A stretch of DNA of 64,000 bases from VXMO01 sp965219405 (GTDB lineage: Bacteria > Chloroflexota > Dehalococcoidia > UBA6926), in the NCBI GenBank assembly GCA_965219405.1, contig OZ244736.1, positions 1,116,001 through 1,180,000 of the forward strand. Reading direction: 5' to 3'. Position numbers and translations under genes: made by a program. The first letter of the stretch is position 1; the number at the start of each line of letters is the position of its first letter. The notes under the pieces were generated by a model, which worked only from the letters and a program-made list of their open reading frames with translations, was not told the DNA's origin and made no database searches. Positions 52,275-60,132 of this stretch are shown here, piece after piece.

Positions 52275-52943
52275 ATGAACGAAGTGATCGTACTGGTGGG
52301 CGTTCTTGTTGGGGCTTACCTGGCTGGTTCCCTTCCAACGTCCGTCATCATGTCACGGCTGGTCGCCGGCGTTGATGTGCGCGAACTGGGAACCGGGAAC
52401 GCGGGCGCTGCGAACGTGTTTCGGGAGATTGATCCTCGGGTCGGAGTCTTCGTCGCAATCGTTGACATTGCAAAGGGACTCATCCCGGTACTCATCGCAG
52501 ATCGTGTCCTTGATCTTGGCCCCGGCGGGGCAGTGATTGCTGCGGCCGGCGCCCTATGGGGACATCAATACTCGGTGTTTCTCAAGTTCAGGGGCGGCGC
52601 AGGCCTGGCGTCCGCTTTTGGTGGGGTTGCCGGAATGATGTTTGGGCCGACCGTTGCCGCCGGATTCGTTGGGCTTCCGATGCTGCTCGTGACGAAGAAC
52701 ATGGGTTGGACCGGAGGCGTCACGATTGGAATAGCGTTCATCATCACCGCCGTATCGGTCTGGACCGATGTCTCCCTTCCCTCGGCGCTTGTCATAGACC
52801 GGGCAGAATATCTGTACGGAGGGGCGCTCATAGGTCTCCTTCTTGCGCTACCCTTCTGGCTGCGGATGCTCCTCGCGCTTCGCGCCTCTCGCGGCGGAGA
52901 CGCCGCACCCGATGCTGCGTCGACCATGGAGGACCAAACGTGA
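52275..52943 (+). CDS. plsY: Glycerol-3-phosphate acyltransferase PlsY-like
   Basis: Predicted 222-residue membrane acyltransferase that uses acyl phosphate to make lysophosphatidic acid. Motif 1 is AYLAGSLPTSVI, motif 2 is LGTGNAGAANVFRE (standard GSGNxGATN) and motif 3 is GHQYSVFLKFRGGAGLA (standard GHxxxxFLxFKGGKGVA); the Lys to Ala change within GGKG is notable. The ATG at 52275 follows GGAGG by 10 bases. The last 116 coding bases overlap, tail to tail, the gene on the other strand. Confidence 0.83.
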   Translation: MNEVIVLVGVLVGAYLAGSLPTSVIMSRLVAGVDVRELGTGNAGAANVFREIDPRVGVFVAIVDIAKGLIPVLIADRVLDLGPGGAVIAAAGALWGHQYSVFLKFRGGAGLASAFGGVAGMMFGPTVAAGFVGLPMLLVTKNMGWTGGVTIGIAFIITAVSVWTDVSLPSALVIDRAEYLYGGALIGLLLALPFWLRMLLALRASRGGDAAPDAASTMEDQT

Positions 52944-53868
52944 TCAGGGTGCCAATGGCGATAATGATCGGCGGGATGAAGAAGGCCGCATGGATGATGA
53001 GGCCAAACGCCAGCGCGACTTCTTTGTCTACGCCGTAGAATCCCAGGAAAGCGACCGCGGCTGCCTCAAACGGGCCGATGCCGGAGGGTAGGCCCGGCAA
53101 GATTGATCCCAACGTCATCGTGCCCAGCACCACCACATAGATGATGACGTAGATTTCAACAGGGTTCTCTGAATTGTTCGGCTCGAGCCCATTTGACAGC
53201 GCCACCAGATATGCCGCCAGTCCGAGTGTCATCCACGTTGCGAGTGTTACACCCATGACTGAAGCCAGTTTCCCCGGCTGAGCGATGAGTTCCTTCCACG
53301 CCGCTGAGTACGTTCGCACGACGGGGAACCGATCGAACCATGTGATCTTGTGTGTGTACAGGGAGAGCACCGCGACGGTGACAAGAACGCCGACCAGAGC
53401 GAGGATGACGATGCTCAGGAACTGTGCGCCCTCCGGCGCGAATATCGCGAAACCGATTGCAAGGCTTCCGAGCGTGATTGCGAGGTCCGACACACGACCC
53501 AAGACGATCGACGCGAGCACGGCCCCTCTTTCATACCCTTCCCTCAGCGCGAGGTAACCGAATTGAATGGGTTCTGCGACGACACGAATGGGGGAGAGAT
53601 TGTTTAGGCCCTGGCCGGTGTTCTCTACGAAGAAAAGCAGCGTGGCGGTCGGCGCCCGGCCATGGTAGAGCATTCTCCACCTCACCGCCCGGATGGTGTT
53701 GCTGGCAACGACGACGCCCATAACGGGAATCATCACTAACCAATTGAACGCGGAGAGTTGTTCCAGCAACTCGCCCCAATGAACCTCACGGACAATAATG
53801 TAGGCAACCCCTACTCCAAGGGCTATGCCAATGAGGATTCGCCCGTAAAGCCAGAATTGCCTTAGCAT
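52828..53868 (-). CDS. Lysylphosphatidylglycerol synthase TM-domain / flippase-like protein
   Basis: Predicted 346-residue UPF0104 (YbhN/AglD-like) membrane protein with about eight helices. Typical features are SNTIRAVRWRMLY, ENTGQGLNNLSPIRVVAEPIQ (the usual G.N...P.R..E box) and LPGLPSGIGPFEAAAVAFL. Members move lipids or lipid-linked precursors. The basic C-terminal tail (VRRLRRERREARGA) is encoded antisense to the end of plsY. No catalytic LPG-synthase domain is attached. Confidence 0.82.
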   Translation of the reverse strand: MLRQFWLYGRILIGIALGVGVAYIIVREVHWGELLEQLSAFNWLVMIPVMGVVVASNTIRAVRWRMLYHGRAPTATLLFFVENTGQGLNNLSPIRVVAEPIQFGYLALREGYERGAVLASIVLGRVSDLAITLGSLAIGFAIFAPEGAQFLSIVILALVGVLVTVAVLSLYTHKITWFDRFPVVRTYSAAWKELIAQPGKLASVMGVTLATWMTLGLAAYLVALSNGLEPNNSENPVEIYVIIYVVVLGTMTLGSILPGLPSGIGPFEAAAVAFLGFYGVDKEVALAFGLIIHAAFFIPPIIIAIGTLITFGPPWSTQHRVRRLRRERREARGASAARRVAQEGDL

Positions 53869-53952
53869 GTTCGGTTCCCGCCACTAGCGTAGTCTATGAA
53901 ATCTCAATGCGCTAATTGCGACTGGCGACAACTCTGTACCCTCGGTGGCCTA

Positions 53953-55092
53953 TCATCCGGTTCTCCCGACGACTGAACGGAGTCGATTCCCTTCTTCCTC
54001 CGGAGCGGAGCGGAGTCGCTCATATAGGGATTGTGCGCCGCCGGGCGTCTGTTGCTGTGAGGTACGCATGGAACGGGTAGCCTCCAGCAAGAGTTCTACA
54101 CCTCCCAGGAAATCGCTGATGGCGATGTTTTCCGCTTGAATGGAATCTTCGCCGAATCCGTTGTGATAGTGGGCCAGTGGGAACGCGACGCCCGTGGACT
54201 CATAGCCGTGCGCGACAAAAACCGATGCTTCACAGACACCGCCGGACATGAGTTGGCGTTGAACCGGAATGGGCGGGTCTCTGCGTTGGAGCACCGCTCG
54301 CGCGTCTTGCAAAATTTGTTCGGCGGGTTGGGAAAATGTGGAGATGGCGTCGCCGACGCGGATGACAGGGCCGTTTTCCTGTTCTGCGCCGGGGAGCGTT
54401 CTGGAGGATTCTACGGAGATGACAAGGGTTTCCTTTGGAAGAGAGCCATTGGCTGCCAAGAGGCGCGCTCCGATGAGACCATCCTCTTCCGCACGCGTGA
54501 AGACGCCGAATACATCAATAGGATCATTTTCGGCGGTGAGCGTTTCCATAATGCTTAAAGTGGCGGCGCAACCGGCGAGATCGTCCAGGGCACGTGCAAA
54601 AACCCTATTGTTACGGAATTCACAATCTACAAGGTCAAAGACTGCAAAAGCGGGCAGAACGAGCTCGCTTTGCTCTGCCAAATCGGCATAGAGGATGCGC
54701 GTCTGCATGTCTCCGTCTTGTCCGGTTGTCCGGGCAGCGCATGATGAGCCGTCGGCGCAGTGAACGACAAGGTCCACCTGTTGCTCGTAGATGACGTCCG
54801 AGACTCGCCCGCGCATCTGCAGGGTCAGCCGCCGACCGTTGACTTGGACGATCTCGAACCCCGGATGGTCCATGTGGGCGACTAGGGCGATCGGCCGGGG
54901 CGGCATCGGGTCTGATGTGTCGTGTCGGGTTAGCCGGGCAATGATGTTGCCGTATTGGTCCTGCTCCCGGGGGATTGCGGCGTCTGCAAGGATACGCTCA
55001 ACTTCGCGGGCGACGTTGTCCTCGAAGTAAGACGTGGCCGGCTGCCGGCAGAGACTCGCCAGGATCTGCAGCGCGCGCGGGGTGTCCTGCAT
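53953..55092 (-). CDS. M42-type (M20/M28-clan) metallo-aminopeptidase
   Basis: Predicted 379-residue zinc peptidase. Metal and catalytic residues of the MH clan are visible: VAHMDHPGFEI (His-x-Asp), ARALDDLAGCAA (bridging Asp), FTRAEEDGLIGA (Glu-Glu) and a late His in FPLAHYHNGFGEDS. The inserted beta-rich domain (about 85-140, LQMRGRVSDVI) matches the M42 lid. It probably trims peptides in the cytoplasm. Single gene, ahead of rpoD on the other strand. Confidence 0.83.
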   Translation of the reverse strand: MQDTPRALQILASLCRQPATSYFEDNVAREVERILADAAIPREQDQYGNIIARLTRHDTSDPMPPRPIALVAHMDHPGFEIVQVNGRRLTLQMRGRVSDVIYEQQVDLVVHCADGSSCAARTTGQDGDMQTRILYADLAEQSELVLPAFAVFDLVDCEFRNNRVFARALDDLAGCAATLSIMETLTAENDPIDVFGVFTRAEEDGLIGARLLAANGSLPKETLVISVESSRTLPGAEQENGPVIRVGDAISTFSQPAEQILQDARAVLQRRDPPIPVQRQLMSGGVCEASVFVAHGYESTGVAFPLAHYHNGFGEDSIQAENIAISDFLGGVELLLEATRSMRTSQQQTPGGAQSLYERLRSAPEEEGNRLRSVVGRTG

Positions 55093-55405
55093 GGGTGAAC
55101 TGCTCCGGGGTCAGGTGGGTGCTCACGGTGTCATGTCATAGCTACGCTGTTAATTGTCCCACATTTCGCCAATCGGCTTGTTCCCGGCCATGATCTGCTT
55201 TCCCCACGCTTGCCTGGAACGTTCTAGTTATTGAAGACATGGAGAGCGAATTGTAATGAGAGATATAAGCACCATCGGATACCGAGAGATTGACAACCGT
55301 GCCAGCGGGTCTATGCTGGTAGCCAATCCTGAGCGGTTGATTGGGAGGATGTGTGGGATTTTGATTCGCTGACAAACGGTCGAAACCACGCAAGGAGGTG
55401 CGCAG
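55093..55405. other. Intergenic region upstream of rpoD
   Basis: No gene is supported in these 313 bases. They contain the divergent upstream regions of the peptidase gene and rpoD, with the rpoD promoter candidate at 55290-55317 and a perfect AAGGAGGT ribosome-binding site at 55392-55399. Confidence 0.6.
55290..55317 (+). promoter_or_regulatory. Promoter candidate for rpoD
   Basis: TTGACA (55290-55295), a 16-base spacer and TATGCT (55312-55317), followed by an approximately 80-base leader with AAGGAGGT six bases before the ATG at 55406. Confidence 0.6.
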
Positions 55406-56500
55406 ATGAAGGCGAGAACGGACGAAGCCCGAGCCGTGATCGCGGAGGACGAGACCCGGCGCGCGCCGGGTACGACAGACGTCCCTATGGAGGTGAATGA
55501 GACCTCCGTGGATGTCCTCGACCTCGACGATGCGCAGGAAAAGACGGCAAACGCTGCGGAAGTTGGCGAGTTCGACAGCGGCTCCACGGAGAATCTGAAC
55601 GATCCTCTGCGGGGGTACCTGCAGGACATCGGCCGCCGCAAGCTGTTGACGCCGCAGCAGGAGACGGAGCTCGGCATTCTCATGGATGAGGGCCGCCGCG
55701 CGTCCAAGCGCCTCGCCGGAGCGGACACCATTGACGCCGGTGAGCGGGCGGAGCTGCTGAAGACGGTGAAGATGGGCGAGGACGCCCGCAAGTCCATGAC
55801 GGAGGCCAACCTCCGCCTCGTCGTCAGCATCGCCAAGCGGTATCAGGGCAGGGGGTTGTCCCTGTTCGACCTGATCCAGGAGGGGAACATCGGCCTGATG
55901 AAGGCGGTGGACCGTTTCGACCATCGCCGAGGCTTCCGGTTCTCGACGTACGCGACGTGGTGGATCCGGCAGGCGATTGCCCGAGGCGTGTCCGAGCAGG
56001 GGAACAGCATCCGCCTGCCGGTGCACGTGGGCGAGTTGTCCGCGAAGGTTGACCGCGCCCGCCATCGGCTGCTTCAGCAGTTCGGCCGCGAGGCGACGCC
56101 GGAGGAGCTGGCGGCGGAGACGGAGATTCCGCCGGAGAAGGTGGAGCAGCTGATCTCCCTGGCGCAGCAGCCGGCGTCCATCGACGCGCCCATCGGCGAG
56201 GACGGAGCGACACTGGCCGACTTTGTGGCGCAGGATGAGGCGGAGTCGGCCATCGACATGGTGGCGCAGACGATGCTTCGAGAGCGGATGGCGGCGGTGC
56301 TGGGGTCGCTCTCGCCACGAGAGCGGTTGGTGCTGGAGCTGCGGTTCGGAATCATGGACGGCAAGGAGTACACGCTGCGTGAGATCGGCGACATGCTGAG
56401 CCTGACGCGGGAGCGTGTGCGGCAGATCCAGGCCGGGGCGATGAAGAACATGCGGATGCAGCAGAACCGCGAACGGCTGGAGGGCTACATCGAGGATTAG
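55406..56500 (+). CDS. rpoD: RNA polymerase primary sigma factor (SigA/RpoD)
   Basis: Predicted 364-residue housekeeping sigma70. An acidic 65-residue N-terminus takes the place of the long region 1.1; region 1.2 is NDPLRGYLQDIGRRKLLT, region 2 has NLRLVVSIAKRYQGRG, FDLIQEGNIGLMKAVDRFD and FRFSTYATWWIRQAIAR (2.4, -10 recognition), and region 4.2 has YTLREIGDMLSLTRERVRQIQ split by its turn (-35 recognition). This fits the TTGACA/TATAAT-like promoters seen across the window. A terminator follows. Confidence 0.95.
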   Translation: MKARTDEARAVIAEDETRRAPGTTDVPMEVNETSVDVLDLDDAQEKTANAAEVGEFDSGSTENLNDPLRGYLQDIGRRKLLTPQQETELGILMDEGRRASKRLAGADTIDAGERAELLKTVKMGEDARKSMTEANLRLVVSIAKRYQGRGLSLFDLIQEGNIGLMKAVDRFDHRRGFRFSTYATWWIRQAIARGVSEQGNSIRLPVHVGELSAKVDRARHRLLQQFGREATPEELAAETEIPPEKVEQLISLAQQPASIDAPIGEDGATLADFVAQDEAESAIDMVAQTMLRERMAAVLGSLSPRERLVLELRFGIMDGKEYTLREIGDMLSLTRERVRQIQAGAMKNMRMQQNRERLEGYIED

Positions 56501-56526
56501 TTTCCCGGTGCATAGCGCAAGAAACG

Positions 56527-56565
56527 CGGGGCGGCCTCTACGGGGGTCGCCCCGTTGGTGTTTTT
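56527..56565 (+). terminator. Terminator of rpoD
   Basis: CGGGGCGGCC and GGTCGCCCCG (56527-56536 with 56545-56554, one G-T pair) form a 10-bp stem, followed by TTGGTGTTTTT. Confidence 0.75.
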
Positions 56566-56611
56566 GGGTGCGCTCGCGCGGTAATTGCTGGTGGGAATGC
56601 GTGAATGACGC

Positions 56612-56640
56612 TTGACGTACAGCGTACATTCGGCTAGTCT
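56612..56640 (+). promoter_or_regulatory. higBA promoter with palindromic operator
   Basis: TTGACG (56612-56617), a 17-base spacer and TAGTCT (56635-56640). The spacer begins with GTACAGCGTAC, two GTAC units three bases apart, typical of antitoxin operators. The predicted start (near 56647) is within a few bases of the toxin ATG (56649), so the transcript looks nearly leaderless. Confidence 0.6.
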
Positions 56641-56648
56641 GAGCAAGT

Positions 56649-56933
56649 ATGATTCTGAGTTATCGAGACCGTCGAACCGAGCGCTTTGCCACCGGGGAGT
56701 TCGTGCGAGAGTTCCAAGCGATTGAAGTACAAGCGGAAAGGCGATTGGCGATTCTGAATGCGGCGCCGTCGCTGCGAACACTGGCTCAGTTGCCAGGGAA
56801 TCGGCTGGAGGCGTTGCGGGGAGACCGCACAGGGCAGTATTCGATACGGATTAACCGTCAGTGGCGGATCTGCTTTTCTTGGCCCGATGGTCTTGGGCCA
56901 ACGGACGTGGAGATTGTCGACTATCACTCGTGA
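56649..56933 (+). CDS. higB: HigB-type toxin (RelE/ParE superfamily mRNA interferase)
   Basis: Predicted 94-residue toxin. The family core NRLEALRGDRTGQYSIRIN and QWRICFSWPDG, with the end VEIVDYHS, matches HigB of the RelE superfamily, which cleaves mRNA on the ribosome. As usual for hig loci the toxin gene comes first. The antitoxin gene starts 12 bases after its stop. Confidence 0.93.
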   Translation: MILSYRDRRTERFATGEFVREFQAIEVQAERRLAILNAAPSLRTLAQLPGNRLEALRGDRTGQYSIRINRQWRICFSWPDGLGPTDVEIVDYHS

Positions 56934-56945
56934 GAGGAGGGAGCG

Positions 56946-57236
56946 ATGACGTTCAGGCGGGTTGTTCATCCGGGTGACATTCTCAAGGACGAGCTTGCGG
57001 AGATGGGGATTACACCGACGGCTTTCGCGCGAGAAATCGACGTTCCGCCGAACAGGGTCAGTCAAATCATCACTGGCAGGCGTTCAATCACCGGCGACAC
57101 CGCTTTGCGTTTCGGCCATTGGTTTGGCGTTGAGCCGCAGTTCTGGCTGAATCTACAGTCGCAGTATGATTTGGCGCTTGCCGAACGGGAGACAGGGGAT
57201 AAGGTACGGGCGCTGCCGACGGCGGCGGGGCGGTAA
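56946..57236 (+). CDS. higA: HigA-type antitoxin (XRE family HTH)
   Basis: Predicted 96-residue antitoxin. It opens HPGDILKDELAEMGITPTAFA, then has an XRE helix-turn-helix (REIDVPPNRVSQIITGRRSI, in parts) and the family box DTALRFGHWFGVEPQFWLNLQ. It should neutralise HigB and repress the promoter at 56612-56640. GAGAGGAGGG lies just before the ATG. Confidence 0.93.
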   Translation: MTFRRVVHPGDILKDELAEMGITPTAFAREIDVPPNRVSQIITGRRSITGDTALRFGHWFGVEPQFWLNLQSQYDLALAERETGDKVRALPTAAGR

Positions 57237-57328
57237 GACCTCCACCCCTCACCCTGACCCCTCCCCGCTCATTCCGGCGAAAACCGGAATCAATCGGGCC
57301 TGTCATTCTGATTAGATGTGCCTTCTGC

Positions 57329-57922
57329 CTAATGCTTACGGTTATACAGCATCCTCTTGTTCGCCTTCTGGCCGAGTAACAACTGTTTAAGAGACGCCGA
57401 ATACGCATCTGCTCCTTTGGTTGTACGCAACTTTTTCGCAACGTCTTGGGGCGTTATAGCGATCTCAATGATGCTGAACGGAGAGCCTACAACATCGTTC
57501 CCATATGCCTCGTCCTTCTTGTTCGTCACTGCTATTTCTACGCCCAACCGGGTGCGCGTGCCGTTGAGGACGACAGAGAGCAAGACATCGACACGGCGCT
57601 TACAACCAGGGATCCATTGCTCCTTTTCCCCATTGATGATCCGTGCCGGTGGTAGGTTCGTTATGGGTATCTGGATGTGCTTGCCTTTGCTTTCGATAAG
57701 GAGTTTCTTCGCATATATATGAAGAACGGACTCGCCACACGCACCACTGGCCATGCTTTCCGATTCGTGTGCAAAGTGCCACGCCACATCTAGACCTTGC
57801 TTGGCAACAAGCCCCGCGCCGCAATGCGGACACACGCAACCGCAGGCTTTCCCTTTGGCAACGTTGTTGATTTCATAGAGCTTCCCGTCACGCAACCCGA
57901 CGGGTAGCTTGACCGCAGTCAT
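57329..57922 (-). CDS. CoiA-like competence/nuclease-fold protein
   Basis: Predicted 197-residue protein. The N-terminal zinc-ribbon-like part CVCPHCGAGLVAKQG and HFAHESES match the CoiA family; further on, the E-x-K-type region LGVEIAVTNKKDEA and RRVDVLLSV suggest a restriction-endonuclease-like fold. CoiA promotes recombination during natural transformation; short orphan copies like this one are often found next to mobile or toxin genes. Lower GC than neighbours, and placed between higBA and a methyltransferase remnant, so it is probably acquired. A 22-base palindrome lies 53 bases upstream of its start. Confidence 0.65.
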   Translation of the reverse strand: MTAVKLPVGLRDGKLYEINNVAKGKACGCVCPHCGAGLVAKQGLDVAWHFAHESESMASGACGESVLHIYAKKLLIESKGKHIQIPITNLPPARIINGEKEQWIPGCKRRVDVLLSVVLNGTRTRLGVEIAVTNKKDEAYGNDVVGSPFSIIEIAITPQDVAKKLRTTKGADAYSASLKQLLLGQKANKRMLYNRKH

Positions 57923-57974
57923 GCCTTAGCCCTTCCCTCTAATGCAACAGAACTGCCTTAAGAATCGAAACCTC

Positions 57975-57996
57975 GAAGATACGTGCACGTATCTTC
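57975..57996. repeat. 22-base perfect palindrome
   Basis: GAAGATACGTG followed directly by its reverse complement CACGTATCTTC, with no loop. It lies between the CoiA-like gene (start 57922, minus) and the end of the methyltransferase/HNH remnant (58005). It could be an operator, a recombination site or a weak terminator; without a T-run the first two are more likely. Confidence 0.6.
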
Positions 57997-58004
57997 TTGA
58001 TCAT

Positions 58005-58381
58005 CTAACCCCCCGCCATGTACCCCCGCTTAGCGTTCTCTCTGCGGAGCCCGGACAGCGTATAGATATTCGACTTCAGCATGTTGCACGGCCCGCACAT
58101 TAACACCCGATTGGTGATGTGGTTGATCCCGCCGTCCGCGCGGGGCGTGTTGTGATCCAGTTGCAGGTGTCGTCGAATGCCTGTTTCTGGGCGGCGGATT
58201 CTGATGAATCATGCTCGCGGAAGAGGACGTTGTAGGTGGCGTTGGAGTTTAAGGGCGGATCGAGGTAGGTGAGAACGACGGACGCATCGGGGATGTGCTT
58301 CCGCATGATGGGGAGGTTATCTCCGAAGTAGAGTTTGTTTTTCCAGTCTTGTGGGGTTGGGGTGTTTAGCACAGTCATCAA
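58005..58381 (-). pseudogene. Remnant of a DNA adenine methyltransferase with HNH-type C-terminus
   Basis: Two pieces of a longer gene are joined. The 5' piece (58381 to about 58190) reads KNKLYFGDNLPIMRKHIPD, YLDPPLNSNATYNVLF and AAQKQAFDDT, the start of an N6-adenine methyltransferase (DPPF/DPPY box changed to DPPL). The 3' piece, in another frame (to the TAG at 58007-58005), reads LDHNTPRADGGINH, NRVLMCGPCN and LSGLRRENAKRGYMAGG, the HNH/zinc C-terminal part found in such proteins. Several hundred codons between them are missing and the frame is broken, so it is non-functional as a methyltransferase. Confidence 0.8.
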
Positions 58382-58720
58382 TCAACAATACCTCTTTGCT
58401 TCACGTCTTAGTTCAATCGCCGCAAAGACCACAAGTCCCAACGCAGCTCCTACCCACCCCGCAAAAAAGGCTGTTACAAAACCTGTGAGAATGTCATCAG
58501 TTCCGAAATCTATACCCTCGAAGTCCTGGTAAAGATCTCCCAGGGTAGGTAAGCCGACATTGACTGCCAAGAAGATGCCAACTCCTACTGAAGCGGCCAA
58601 GACAAACCATCCCCACCCCGTACCTTTCGCCTTATGGCCCCAATAGGCCCCTAGTGCTGCGCCACATGACATTCCCGCCATGACCCAGAGCAAGTAGGCC
58701 AAGAAATCACCAATTGTCAT
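58382..58720 (-). CDS. Hypothetical small membrane protein
   Basis: Predicted 112-residue protein with three to four hydrophobic, Gly/Ala-rich segments (about 5-25, 36-56, 76-102) and an acidic loop (DFEGIDFGTDD). I do not recognise the family. It is immediately upstream of, and in the same direction as, the methyltransferase remnant (stop and remnant start adjoin at 58381/58382). Low GC for the window, so probably acquired with this strip. Confidence 0.5.
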   Translation of the reverse strand: MTIGDFLAYLLWVMAGMSCGAALGAYWGHKAKGTGWGWFVLAASVGVGIFLAVNVGLPTLGDLYQDFEGIDFGTDDILTGFVTAFFAGWVGAALGLVVFAAIELRREAKRYC

Positions 58721-59197
58721 CGTCCAGCGTTGAACTCCACTGTGACTGAGTCATTCTTCGCAAATTACAAGACTTTAAGCCCACAATCCGACAATAGCAC
58801 AAAAGTTTGTAGATTGGGGGGCGTGGGCGTGCGTCCAAGGTTCTTCGGCGCCGCTCGGAATGACATGGATTGGAGCAGGGTTCGCCCTTCGACAGGCTCA
58901 GGGTGAGCGGGGGGTACTGGGTTCCCGTGTCAAGCACGGGAATGACGGGGGGGTACTATGGGGGTTGGTTGGCGCAATTGAGGCTTTAGATTCCTCGGCT
59001 ACGCTCGGAATGACAGACGGGGACGGCCCTTCGGCTACGCTCAGGGTGAACGTGGGGATGTCACCTAGCCCTCCCCCATCGAGTAGGGAGTTCCGATGGA
59101 TTCCGGCTTTCGCCGGAATGAGGGAAAGGGGGGGATTTCGCGGGGTGTTGGGGCGAACCTTCGACTGCTCTCAGGTCGAACCGGGGGGCAGGTTAAG
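58721..59197. repeat. Gene-free stretch made largely of short dispersed repeats
   Basis: No gene is seen. The stretch holds at least five short elements: TTCGGCGCCGCTCGGAATGACA (58850s), CCTTCGACAGGCTCAGGG (58886-58903), TTCCCGTGTCAAGCACGGGA (58930-58949), CCTCGGCTACGCTCGGAATG (58993-59012) with CTTCGGCTACGCTCAGGGTG (59029-59048), and ATTCCGGC-TTTC-GCCGGAAT (59100-59119). Related copies appear at 57269-57300, 59900-59925, 59967-59993, 61948-61965 and 61978-62010. Confidence 0.75.
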
Positions 59198-59647
59198 TCA
59201 GGTTCGATCCGCTGCTAGATCGTCAAGGACGACTACAGGCAATTCGCGAACACGCCGAAAGTCATTGTCATTGGTGACGAATTGTGTGCAGTCCATTCCT
59301 ATTGCAGTTGCAGCGTGCAAGGCATCCGTAGACTTCAGCCCCAAATCGGCGCGCAAAGATGCCGCCAGTTCCCACATGCTGCGGGTCGGGGCAACCAAAG
59401 TCACTTCGTCTGAGTCAAACAGGGATCGAAACAGATTTGCAATCAAGTCGTCACGTTGGCGCATCGGTCCGACTAGTGTCTCCAGAATCACGAGTTCACT
59501 GCTGATGAAAGCGAATCGTCCGGCATGGGCCTCATTCCAGAGTGGTTGGAGTAGGGTGTTGTATGGCTCAATTCGTTCAACGCTGTAAATGAAGGCGTTG
59601 GCGTCAAGGTAGACGGGACCTCTTGAAGGTATGGTCAGTGGTCCCAA
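59198..59647 (-). CDS. PIN-domain protein, VapC-like toxin
   Basis: Predicted 149-residue PIN ribonuclease. The acidic metal-binding set is visible: D15 in YLDANAFIYS, Glu in SELVILETLVGP, KSTDALHAATA and VTNDNDFRR. The end (VVVLDDLAADRT) is normal. It overlaps the upstream small gene by 13 bases on the same strand, the standard antitoxin-toxin order of vapBC loci. Confidence 0.85.
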   Translation of the reverse strand: MGPLTIPSRGPVYLDANAFIYSVERIEPYNTLLQPLWNEAHAGRFAFISSELVILETLVGPMRQRDDLIANLFRSLFDSDEVTLVAPTRSMWELAASLRADLGLKSTDALHAATAIGMDCTQFVTNDNDFRRVRELPVVVLDDLAADRT

Positions 59648-59868
59648 GAGGCCTTCTCTTCCGCCAAGTACGCCTTCACATCCTCAGCGGTTTTGAAGAT
59701 GCGGTGGCCTGGGGCGTCAGCCAGAATGTCCAGCGCGGAGCGGCTAAGGGGCTCATCAGCAGCCCGCACGACGACGTCAACCGTCTGCCCCTCGGTCAGG
59801 TCGGGGCTTTGAATTTCGATCTTGCCGCCAGGTAGAACTTTGGCCTTGAGGCGCAGGTCTAGAGCCAT
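59635..59868 (-). CDS. Antitoxin partner of the PIN-domain toxin
   Basis: Predicted 77-residue protein (ATG at 59868, AAGGA about 10 bases upstream; in-frame ATG at 59889 is an alternative, and further upstream in-frame sequence is only repeat DNA). The N-terminus (LRLKAKVLPGGKIEIQSPDL) is short beta-strand-like, then VDVVVRAADEP, then a C-terminal helix (AEDVKAYLAEEKASWDH) of the kind that wraps the toxin. Antitoxin role is inferred from size, order and the 13-base overlap with the PIN gene. Confidence 0.72.
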   Translation of the reverse strand: MALDLRLKAKVLPGGKIEIQSPDLTEGQTVDVVVRAADEPLSRSALDILADAPGHRIFKTAEDVKAYLAEEKASWDH

Positions 59869-60132
59869 CTTCAAGTATTCCTTTGCCATCCATAGTAACG
59901 CAGATTCTTCGCAGTGCTCAGAATGACAACCCACCTTAGCCCTCCCCATCGGGGGGAAGGGGCGATGGATTCCGGCCTGCGCCGGAATGACGGAGGGGGC
60001 AGGTGGGCGGAGTCGGGTCTGGTGTGGGCCCAATGCTATTATTGGTGGGTTGGGGCGTGGCGGGGGTTCGATGAAGTTCCCGGTTGGTTCGTCGCACGTT
60101 AGTCACTAGTGGCACGCCTGATCATCCAATCG

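Noticed and set aside
55142..56629. Long open frame on the minus strand opposite rpoD
   Set aside because: Same type of codon-bias shadow; low-complexity Arg/His/Gln composition and no ribosome-binding site.
57240..60130. CRISPR array or transposon in the repeat-rich strip
   Set aside because: Repeats are irregularly spaced, of several families, without uniform spacers, and no transposase, cas gene or terminal inverted repeats were found.
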